From CANJBX01 sp035556735 (lineage in GTDB: Bacteria > Pseudomonadota > Alphaproteobacteria > Rhizobiales > Xanthobacteraceae): DNA of 64,000 nucleotides. The notes beneath the pieces are model-generated. The model did no database searches. It saw nothing but the letters and a program-made list of their open reading frames with translations, and was not told the DNA's origin. Positions 1-7,356 of the stretch are shown in pieces. Position 1 is the first letter of the stretch. Each line of letters begins with the position of its first letter. The position numbers and the translations under genes were made by a program. The DNA lies in assembly GCA_035556735.1 (NCBI GenBank), contig DATMFF010000013.1:682001-746000 (forward strand), written 5' to 3'.

Positions 1-1
1 T

Positions 2-994
2 TTCTTCCGTGCCCGCGCCCTCGGCCGGGTCGCGCGGGAGACCGCGAGCGAGGCGCTTGAGGCCGACGCGCTGCATTTCAGCTCGGACATGTGGTCGTCG
101 GCGGCAGTGCTGGTCGGCCTGGCCGGCGTCGCGCTCGGCTTCCAATGGGCCGATTCCGCCGCCGCCGTGGTCGTGGCGATCTTCATCTGCGTCGCCGGCT
201 GGCGGCTGGGCAAGCGCACCATCGACACCCTGACCGACACCGCGCCGGCCGGGCTCGCGGAACGTCTGCACCGCATCGTCAACGGCGTCGCCGGCGTCGT
301 ATCGGTGGAGCGCGTGCGGGCGCGCAAGGTCGGGCCCACATCCTTCGTGGACATCGACGTGGCGGCGAGCCGCACGCTTCCGCTCGACCGCGTGGCGGAG
401 ATGAAGGCCGAGATCGAGCGGCGCGTGCGCGCCGACGTCGGCGAGTCCGAGATCAGCGTGACGGTCGATCCGCGCGCGCTCGATACCGAGACCGTGCTGG
501 ATCGCGTCATGGTGATCGCCCGCAACCGGGCGCTGCCCGTGCATCACGTCACGGTGCACGAGATCTCCGGACGGCTGGCGGTGTCGCTCGACCTCGAGGT
601 CGACGGCACGCTGGCGCTCAGCGCCGCGCACGAGATCGCCAGCGCCCTGGAGCACGCGATCACCGACGAGCTCGGCTCCGACGTGGAGGTCGAGACCCAC
701 ATCGAGCCGCTGCAGGCGGAGGACGCCTCCGGCCGCGACGCCACCTCGCAACGCGTCGCGGAGGTGACGACTGAGCTGGCGAACCTCGCCGGTGCCCGCG
801 GCTTCCTGCGTGGCATCCACGACGTGCGCGTGCGCGAGACGCCCGACGGCGAGATCGTGAACTTCCACTGCTATGTCGATCCGTCCCGTACGGTGCACGA
901 CGTGCACGAGAACGTCGACGAGGTCGAACGCAGCTTGCGCAGCCGCTTCCCCAGCATCAAGCGCGTGATCGGCCACGCCGAGCCGCGCGTCTGA
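2..994 (+). CDS. Cation diffusion facilitator family metal exporter (5' truncated)
   Basis: The reading frame is open from base 2, so the start lies outside the window. The visible part begins in the membrane domain: an HxxxD motif (His-Phe-Ser-Ser-Asp), which in this family supplies metal ligands in a membrane helix, is followed by two hydrophobic helices. These proteins export Zn, Fe or related divalent metals against protons across the inner membrane. The cytoplasmic tail is about 240 residues, far longer than the usual ~90-residue dimerisation domain, and looks like three successive ferredoxin-like modules, each ending near a Val-Asp-Pro, Ile-Glu-Pro or His-Ala-Glu-Pro segment. The gene converges on the alcohol dehydrogenase, with only 7 bases between the stops. 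Metal specificity cannot be told from the fragment. Confidence 0.85.
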   Translation, partial: FFRARALGRVARETASEALEADALHFSSDMWSSAAVLVGLAGVALGFQWADSAAAVVVAIFICVAGWRLGKRTIDTLTDTAPAGLAERLHRIVNGVAGVVSVERVRARKVGPTSFVDIDVAASRTLPLDRVAEMKAEIERRVRADVGESEISVTVDPRALDTETVLDRVMVIARNRALPVHHVTVHEISGRLAVSLDLEVDGTLALSAAHEIASALEHAITDELGSDVEVETHIEPLQAEDASGRDATSQRVAEVTTELANLAGARGFLRGIHDVRVRETPDGEIVNFHCYVDPSRTVHDVHENVDEVERSLRSRFPSIKRVIGHAEPRV

Positions 995-1001
995 TGTCTG
1001 G

Positions 1002-1985
1002 TCAGGGAATGAGCACGGCCGCGCCCTGCAGGCGCCCCTCGCGCAAGTCGGCCAGCGCTTCGTTGGCCCGCGCCAGCGGATAGCGCGTCACCTCGGTCTT
1101 CACGCCGGCGCGCGGGGCGACCCCGAGGAACTCGTTGGCATCGCCGCGCGTCAGGTTGGCCACCGAAACCAGCTGCCGCTCCTCCCACAGGATGCGGTAG
1201 GGAAAACTCGGAATGTCGGACATGTGGATGCCGCCGCAGACGACGCGCCCGCCCTTCTTGACGGCGCGCAGCGCCGCCGGAACCAGCGCGCCGACCGGCG
1301 CGAAGATGATCGCCGCGTCGAGCGGCTCGGGCGGCGCCTCGTCCGATGCGCCGGCCCAGACCGCCCCGAGCGAACGCGCGAAGTCCTGAGCGGCGCGATC
1401 CCCCGAGCGCGTGAACGCATAGACGCGCCGCCCCTGCCAGACCGCGACCTGCGCGAGGATATGCGCGGCCGCGCCGAAGCCGTAGATGCCGAGCGCGGCC
1501 CCCTCGCCCGCCATGCGATAGCAGCGCCAGCCGATGAGACCCGCGCAGAGCAACGGCGCAAGCGCGGCCTCGTCGGCCTGATCGGGCAGCGCAAAGCAGA
1601 ACCGCGAGTCCGCCACGGTGTGGCTGGCGTAGCCGCCGTCGCGTGTATAGCCGGTGAAGACCGGCGCATCGCACAGGTTCTCGCGCCCGGCGCGGCAATA
1701 GGGACATACCCCGCAGGTGCCGCCGAGCCAGGGCACACCCACACGCATGCCGGCTGCAAAGCCTTCGACGCTAGCGCCACTCGCCACGACATGGCCGACG
1801 ATCTCGTGGCCCGGCACGATCGGTGTGCGGATGTCCGGCAGCTCGCCATCGACGACGTGCAGATCAGTGCGGCAGACACCGCAGGCGGACACTTTGATCA
1901 GCAACTCGCCCGCGCCCGGCCGCGGCAGCGGCCGCTCTTGCATCACCAGCGGCGCGCCGACGCGCTCCAGCACCATGGCCCGCAT
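1002..1985 (-). CDS. Zinc-dependent alcohol dehydrogenase (MDR family)
   Basis: A 327-residue NAD(P)-dependent alcohol dehydrogenase of the medium-chain family. Residues near 35-43 read CGVCRTDLH, placing the catalytic zinc cysteine at C38; His60-Glu61 lie in the PGHE motif, and four cysteines in a CGVCPYC...C pattern near residue 90 form the structural zinc site. The nucleotide-binding region around 155-165 has a Gly-x-Gly-x-x-Ala type turn. Two adjacent ATG codons (1988 and 1985) and an upstream in-frame ATG at 2030 are possible starts; 1985 gives the usual MRAMVLE beginning. The closest well-known relatives are AdhA-like alcohol dehydrogenases of broad specificity, so the substrate is not assigned. 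It is divergent from pepN, and the two share a short AT-poor control region. Confidence 0.88.
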   Translation of the reverse strand: MRAMVLERVGAPLVMQERPLPRPGAGELLIKVSACGVCRTDLHVVDGELPDIRTPIVPGHEIVGHVVASGASVEGFAAGMRVGVPWLGGTCGVCPYCRAGRENLCDAPVFTGYTRDGGYASHTVADSRFCFALPDQADEAALAPLLCAGLIGWRCYRMAGEGAALGIYGFGAAAHILAQVAVWQGRRVYAFTRSGDRAAQDFARSLGAVWAGASDEAPPEPLDAAIIFAPVGALVPAALRAVKKGGRVVCGGIHMSDIPSFPYRILWEERQLVSVANLTRGDANEFLGVAPRAGVKTEVTRYPLARANEALADLREGRLQGAAVLIP

Positions 1986-2148
1986 CATGGATCCAGTGCC
2001 TCCCGAGGCGGCGCAAGCCCCGATATTCACATGCCGGCCAAATTGCCCTCGCGCTTCGCCGGCGACGCCCCCATGTTATAAATCTTGCATGTCGCGCGCC
2101 AGCAGCGACCGCGCCCCCATCACCGCCCACTATAGGTGCACCATCAGC

Positions 2149-4791
2149 ATGCGTACCGAGGAAGCCCGCGCCGTCCGTCTGCAGGACTATCAGCCGCCGA
2201 ACTGGCTTGTGGAAACCGTCGAGCTCGATGTCGCGCTCGACCCGACGCGCACCCGCGTCCGCGCCAGGCTCACGCTGTCGCCCAATCCTAAAGCGCCCGC
2301 GCCCGCCCCGATCGTGCTCGACGGCGATGGACTGACGCTGACCGCGCTCTCCCTCGACGGGCAGCCGCTCGCGCCGGACGCATTCGCCGCCACGCCGGAT
2401 TCCCTGACGATCCCGCAGCCACCGCACCGGCGGCTGGTGCTCGAGATCGAGACGCTGATCGATCCCGATGCGAACACCAAGCTGATGGGCCTCTATCGTT
2501 CGAACGGCACCTACTGCACGCAGTGCGAGGCGGAAGGGTTCCGCCGCATCACCTACTTCCCCGACCGGCCCGACGTGATGGCGGTCTATACGACCCGCAT
2601 CGAGGCCGAGCGCGCCGACGTGCCCGTGCTGCTCTCCAACGGCAACTGCGTTGCCAGCGGCGATGTTCCCGGCACGACACGGCACTTCGCCGTCTGGCAC
2701 GATCCGTTTCCGAAACCTTCGTACCTTTTCGCCCTGGTCGGCGGCGATCTCGGCTGCGTCGAGGACACGTTCGTCACCGCCTCCGGCCGCAAGGTCGCGC
2801 TCAAGATCTACGTCGAGCACGGCAAGGAGCCGCGCGCCGCCTATGCCATGGACTCGCTCAAGCGCTCGATGCGCTGGGACGAGCAGGCGTTCGGACGCGA
2901 GTATGACCTCGACATCTTCATGATCGTCGCCGTGTCGTACTTCAACATGGGCGCGATGGAGAACAAAGGTCTCAACGTCTTCAACGACAAGTACGTCCTC
3001 GCTTCGGCGGAGACGGCGACCGACAGCGACTACGCCGGCATCGAGGCCGTGATCGCGCACGAGTACTTCCACAACTGGACCGGCAACCGCATCACCTGCC
3101 GCGACTGGTTCCAGCTTTGCCTCAAGGAAGGGCTCACGGTCTTCCGCGACCAGGAATTCACCTCCGACCAGCGCTCGCGTCCCGTCAAGCGCATCTCCGA
3201 CGTGCGGCAGCTGCGCGCGCACCAGTTCGTCGAGGACGCCGGCCCCCTCGCCCATCCTGTCCGTCCCGAGGCCTACCGCGAGATCAACAACTTCTACACG
3301 ACGACGGTCTACGAGAAGGGCGCGGAAGTCATCCGCATGCTCAAGGTGCTGCTGGGTCCCGGCGATTTCCGCAAAGGGATGGACCTCTATTTCGAGCAGC
3401 ACGACGGCGAGGCCGCGACGGTCGAGGATTTCGTGCGATGCTTTGCCGATGCTTCCGGCAGGGACCTCTCCCAGTTCATGCTGTGGTATCGGCAGGCGGG
3501 AACGCCGCAGGTCGCGGCGGTCGGCACCTATGATGCCGCGGCCAAGACCTATCGTCTCGACGTGTCGCAGATGGTGCCGCCCACACCGGGCCAGCCGCAC
3601 AAGGAGCCGATGGTGATTCCGCTCGCCGTCGGGCTGCTCGATGCGAACGGCCGCGACATGCCGTTGATGCTCGCCGATGGGAACTCGCCCGAGCGCGGCC
3701 TCCTGACGCTCTCCGGGCCGGCCGAGAGCTTCGTCTTCCAGAACGTGGACGAGCGTCCGGTTGCTTCGCTCAATCGCGGCTTCTCGTCCCCGGTCAATCT
3801 CGTGTTCGAGCAGAGCGACGAGGAGCTGCAATTTCAGGCGGCGCACGATTCCGATCCGTTCAACCGCTGGCAGGCGCTGCAGCGGCTGGCGGCCGGAATG
3901 TTGATGTCCGCGTTGCGTTCCGGCGGGGGGCAGCGTGACCACGGTGCGCTCACGCGTGCGCTTGCATCAGTGCTGGCCGGCGGCGACATGGAGCCGGCGT
4001 TTACCGCGCTCGCGCTGACCTTGCCCTCGGAGGCCGACCTTGCCCGCGAGTTCGGCCAGGACGTCGATCCCGACGCGATCTTTCGCGAACGGCAGGCGTT
4101 GCGCGCGGCGATCGGCCGTGAGAACGCAGACGCCCTGCGCGAGACCTATCAGCGGATGACGGGCAAGGCGCCTTACTCGCCCGATGCCGCCAGCGCGGGC
4201 CGGCGTGCCCTCAAGAACGTCTGCCTCGATCTGCTCGCCGCGCCCGGGGACGCCTCGGCGATCGCGCGCGCGGCCGATCAATATGAGACGGCCGACAACA
4301 TGACCGATCGCCTGGCTGCGCTGGCGACCCTGTCGCTGCACGACGTCCCCCAGCGCGAGGAGGCGCTCGACGACTTCTATCGGCGTTTCGAGGACGACGC
4401 GCTCGTGATCGACAAGTGGTTCGCGTTGCAGGCTGCCATTCCCGAGGCGGGAACGCTGGCGCGCGTGCGCGAACTGACGTCGCATGCGGCCTTCTCGCTG
4501 GGAAATCCAAACCGGGTGCGTTCACTCATCGGTGCCTTCGCGCAAGCCAATCCGACGCAATTCAATCGCGCCGACGGCGCCGGTTACGATTTCGTGGCGG
4601 ATACCGTGCTCGCGCTCGACGCCAAGAACCCGCAGGTCGCGGCACGGCTGATGACCGCGTTCCGTGCCTGGCGCACGCTCGCGCCCGGACGCCGTGCGAA
4701 GGCCGAGGCCACGCTCAAGCGCGTCGCGCAAGTGTCCGGATTGTCGCGCGATCTATCCGACATCGTGGAGCGCACGCTCGCGCCGGCCTGA
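2149..4791 (+). CDS. pepN: Aminopeptidase N, M1 family
   Basis: An 880-residue cytoplasmic zinc aminopeptidase that removes N-terminal residues from peptides; the length matches E. coli PepN (870). The substrate-anchoring exopeptidase motif GAMEN is at residues 268-272 and the zinc motif HEYFH is at 304-308, with the third ligand Glu327 nineteen residues after the second histidine, exactly as in the family. The frame extends upstream, but the ATG at 2149 gives the conserved beginning (MRTEEAR...VRLQDY), so it was preferred over ATG 2089. The C-terminal half is the helical superhelix domain typical of the E. coli-type M1 enzymes. It is a single gene, divergent from the alcohol dehydrogenase and followed by a 234-base gap before a kinase gene. 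Confidence 0.96.
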   Translation: MRTEEARAVRLQDYQPPNWLVETVELDVALDPTRTRVRARLTLSPNPKAPAPAPIVLDGDGLTLTALSLDGQPLAPDAFAATPDSLTIPQPPHRRLVLEIETLIDPDANTKLMGLYRSNGTYCTQCEAEGFRRITYFPDRPDVMAVYTTRIEAERADVPVLLSNGNCVASGDVPGTTRHFAVWHDPFPKPSYLFALVGGDLGCVEDTFVTASGRKVALKIYVEHGKEPRAAYAMDSLKRSMRWDEQAFGREYDLDIFMIVAVSYFNMGAMENKGLNVFNDKYVLASAETATDSDYAGIEAVIAHEYFHNWTGNRITCRDWFQLCLKEGLTVFRDQEFTSDQRSRPVKRISDVRQLRAHQFVEDAGPLAHPVRPEAYREINNFYTTTVYEKGAEVIRMLKVLLGPGDFRKGMDLYFEQHDGEAATVEDFVRCFADASGRDLSQFMLWYRQAGTPQVAAVGTYDAAAKTYRLDVSQMVPPTPGQPHKEPMVIPLAVGLLDANGRDMPLMLADGNSPERGLLTLSGPAESFVFQNVDERPVASLNRGFSSPVNLVFEQSDEELQFQAAHDSDPFNRWQALQRLAAGMLMSALRSGGGQRDHGALTRALASVLAGGDMEPAFTALALTLPSEADLAREFGQDVDPDAIFRERQALRAAIGRENADALRETYQRMTGKAPYSPDAASAGRRALKNVCLDLLAAPGDASAIARAADQYETADNMTDRLAALATLSLHDVPQREEALDDFYRRFEDDALVIDKWFALQAAIPEAGTLARVRELTSHAAFSLGNPNRVRSLIGAFAQANPTQFNRADGAGYDFVADTVLALDAKNPQVAARLMTAFRAWRTLAPGRRAKAEATLKRVAQVSGLSRDLSDIVERTLAPA

Positions 4792-4889
4792 CCGGAAAAG
4801 CTGTCAAGGCGCGGTGCGGCGTTTCTTCGCCGCTGTGCAAAACGACAGAAGCGCCTGTGCCGCAGATATTTTCGCGGCCGGGCCTGCGT

Positions 4890-4939
4890 TTAATTTTTTT
4901 TAACAATTCGATTCCCCGACTCTCGACAAGAGTCGGGGA
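4890..4939. repeat. AT tract plus 11-bp inverted repeat upstream of the PAS kinase
   Basis: The pepN-kinase gap contains an A/T-rich run with eight consecutive T (4894-4901) flanked by TTAA and AAC, then a hairpin with arms 4913-4923 and 4929-4939 (TCCCCGACTCT and its complement) and a 5-base loop. No U-run follows on either strand, so it is a poor intrinsic terminator; it could be an operator or a processed pepN 3' end. The rest of 4792-5025 holds no gene. Confidence 0.5.
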
Positions 4940-5025
4940 TTGGATTCAAATGACTGTGATTCGGTGAGAGATGCGGCACATCCTGACCGGTCGAGGGTGT
5001 TGGGGACAATCCGAACGGAGGGCAA

Positions 5026-7350
5026 ATGACGCCCGCTCAAGTGGCGAGCGCGTCAGCAGGTGCGGATTCGATCAAGGGGCTGGCTCAATCGGTTGCAAGA
5101 CCGGCGTATCGGCGGTTACTTGGGGCAGAACCCGCATTGCGGCGGGCCGTACCGATTCTGATCATCGCTTTTCTCTGCACCATGGCGGTGGGGGCCATGG
5201 TGCAAATCAACGACCAGCGCCGACAGGCACTTGCGAGCGCAAGCCGCGAGCTGGAGCTCGTCGCGGAGCTCGTCGCCTCGCAGGTCGATCGCGAGACACG
5301 CGCCGGCCGCGGCGACTTCGCGCGGCGCGCACAAAGCCTGCTCGAGGCTGCGCTGCCGCAACACGGATATCCTCACCGCGCGTTCCTCGTGACCGACAGC
5401 GACGGCACGATCGTCGCCACGGCTCCCAAGCCGAGCGAGCCGGCGGCGAGCCCGGTGGGCCGCAAGCTCCTGCATCAAATCGGCGACAGCCAGCCGCTCA
5501 CCATCCTGGGAGCAGGCGCCGGTGTCCTGGAGGTGTCGCTCTCCGACGGCACGGAGGTCCTCGCCACCGTCCGCAACCTCAAGGGCCCGCTCGGTCAACT
5601 CGCCGTCACGCAGTATCAGGCGGCGACGCTCTCGTTCTGGCGCTCGGAGACCGCCCTCACCATCACCCTGTCTGCGACGACCGGCTTCGTCGTGCTGATC
5701 CTGGGCTTCGCCTTCCACTGGCAGGCCACCCGCGCCCGCGAGGCGGATAACATCTACGACATGGTGCGCGGGCGGATCGACACGGCGCTCAACCGCGGCC
5801 GCTGCGGGCTGTGGGACTGGGACCTCGCGCGCGGACGCGTGTTCTGGTCCTATTCGATGTTCGACCTGCTCGGCCTTCGACCGCGCAGCGACCTCCTGGA
5901 CTTCGGCGAAGTCAATGCACTGGTCCACCCCGACGACATCAATCTCTATGAGTTGGCGTCGGAGGTCGCGAGCGGCAAGCTTTCAACCGTCGACCGCGAC
6001 TTCCGTATGCGCCATGCTCAGGGCCATTGGATATGGCTGCGCGCGCGCTGCGAAGTGACCAACCAGGCCAGCGATCCGCATCTCATCGGCATTGCCGTCG
6101 ACGTCACCGAGCAGAAGGTGCTGGTGGAGAAGACCGCGGCGGCCGACATCCGACTACGCGACGCGATCGAGACCATTCCGGAGGCCTTCGTCTTGTGGGA
6201 TGCCGAGAACCGGCTCGTCCTGTGCAACTCGAACTTCCAGACGCTGCACAACCTGCCGGACGAGGTGATCAAGGCCGGCACGCCTTACGAAGTCGTCGTC
6301 GCGGCGGGCCGCAAGCCCGTGGTTCTGCACAAGATCGAAACCGAGGCGAGCGCGGCAGCGGGGGCGCGCATCTTCGAAGCGCAACTCGACGACCGCCGAT
6401 GGCTGCACATCAGCGAACGCCGCACCAAGGACGGCGGCTATGTCTCGGTGGGGACCGACATCACCAACCTGAAGCGCCACGAAGAGAAGCTGATGGAGGG
6501 TGAGCACCGCCACATGCAGATGATTGCGGACCTGCGCGCCTCGCAACTCGCCTTGCGCTCACAGACCCTGGAGCTCGCCGATCTCGCCGGGAAATACGCC
6601 GAGGAGAAGAACCGGGCCGAGGAAGCCAACAATGCAAAATCGAAGTTCCTCGCCAACATGAGCCACGAGCTGCGCACACCGCTCAATGCAATCATCGGAT
6701 TTTCCGAGATCATGGAATCGGGAATGTTCGGACCCCTTGGCGCCGACAAATACTCCGAGTACTGCAGCGACATTCGCGCCAGCGGGCTGTACCTGCTCGA
6801 AGTGATCAACGACATTCTCGACATGTCCAAGATCGAAGCGGGCCGCCTGCGCCTGAACTGGGGCGACGTCGAGCTCGACCAGATCATCCAGGATTCGATG
6901 CGTGTCGTATCCAGTCGGGCGCAGAGCAAGAACGTCTCGATCACATCGAACGTCACCGCGCCGATCCGCTTCCAGGGCGATCAGCGCGCCGTCAAACAGA
7001 TTTTGCTCAACCTGCTCACGAACGCGGTGAAATTCACGCCCGAGGGGGGGCACGTCATCGTGCGCGGCTGCGCATCCCATGCTTCGCTCTTCGTCGCCAT
7101 CAAGGATACCGGCATCGGAATCCCGGCGGAGGCGCTGGGCAAGCTCGGCCGCCCGTTCGAACAGGTCGAAGGCCAGCTCACCAAGACGCACCAGGGATCC
7201 GGCCTCGGCCTCGCCATCGCCAAGTCGCTGGTCGAGTTGCACGGCGGCACGATGAGGATTCGTTCAACTGTCGGTGTTGGAACGATCGTCGTCGTGCGCA
7301 TGCCCCTGCAACGGCCCGAAGCGCCCGAGATCGCCGCCAACGCCGCCTAG
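5026..7350 (+). CDS. PAS-domain sensor histidine kinase (PleC-like architecture)
   Basis: A 774-residue inner-membrane sensor kinase. A transmembrane helix at about residues 40-60 and another at about 205-230 bracket a ~145-residue periplasmic sensor. Next come a PAS/PAC pair (about 255-365), a second PAS-like segment (about 375-490) with a coiled linker, and the HisKA domain with its phospho-acceptor His547 in SHELRTPLN. The catalytic domain shows the DTGIGIP and GSGLGLA ATP-lid motifs. There is no receiver domain, so the response regulator must be encoded elsewhere. The kinase core most resembles the alphaproteobacterial PleC/DivJ group, but assignment to cell-cycle signalling is inference. 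A GGAGGG ribosome site (5017-5022) precedes the ATG. It converges on glnE, with 6 bases between the stop codons. Confidence 0.9.
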   Translation: MTPAQVASASAGADSIKGLAQSVARPAYRRLLGAEPALRRAVPILIIAFLCTMAVGAMVQINDQRRQALASASRELELVAELVASQVDRETRAGRGDFARRAQSLLEAALPQHGYPHRAFLVTDSDGTIVATAPKPSEPAASPVGRKLLHQIGDSQPLTILGAGAGVLEVSLSDGTEVLATVRNLKGPLGQLAVTQYQAATLSFWRSETALTITLSATTGFVVLILGFAFHWQATRAREADNIYDMVRGRIDTALNRGRCGLWDWDLARGRVFWSYSMFDLLGLRPRSDLLDFGEVNALVHPDDINLYELASEVASGKLSTVDRDFRMRHAQGHWIWLRARCEVTNQASDPHLIGIAVDVTEQKVLVEKTAAADIRLRDAIETIPEAFVLWDAENRLVLCNSNFQTLHNLPDEVIKAGTPYEVVVAAGRKPVVLHKIETEASAAAGARIFEAQLDDRRWLHISERRTKDGGYVSVGTDITNLKRHEEKLMEGEHRHMQMIADLRASQLALRSQTLELADLAGKYAEEKNRAEEANNAKSKFLANMSHELRTPLNAIIGFSEIMESGMFGPLGADKYSEYCSDIRASGLYLLEVINDILDMSKIEAGRLRLNWGDVELDQIIQDSMRVVSSRAQSKNVSITSNVTAPIRFQGDQRAVKQILLNLLTNAVKFTPEGGHVIVRGCASHASLFVAIKDTGIGIPAEALGKLGRPFEQVEGQLTKTHQGSGLGLAIAKSLVELHGGTMRIRSTVGVGTIVVVRMPLQRPEAPEIAANAA

Positions 7351-7356
7351 GCGCCG

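Noticed and set aside
1864..3942. Very long open frame antisense to pepN
   Set aside because: It is a mirror of the GC-rich codon pattern; the pepN frame has the complete catalytic motifs, and the antisense protein has no domain.
4913..4939. Intrinsic terminator for pepN
   Set aside because: The hairpin is not followed by a U-run on the plus strand; the T-run lies on the wrong side.
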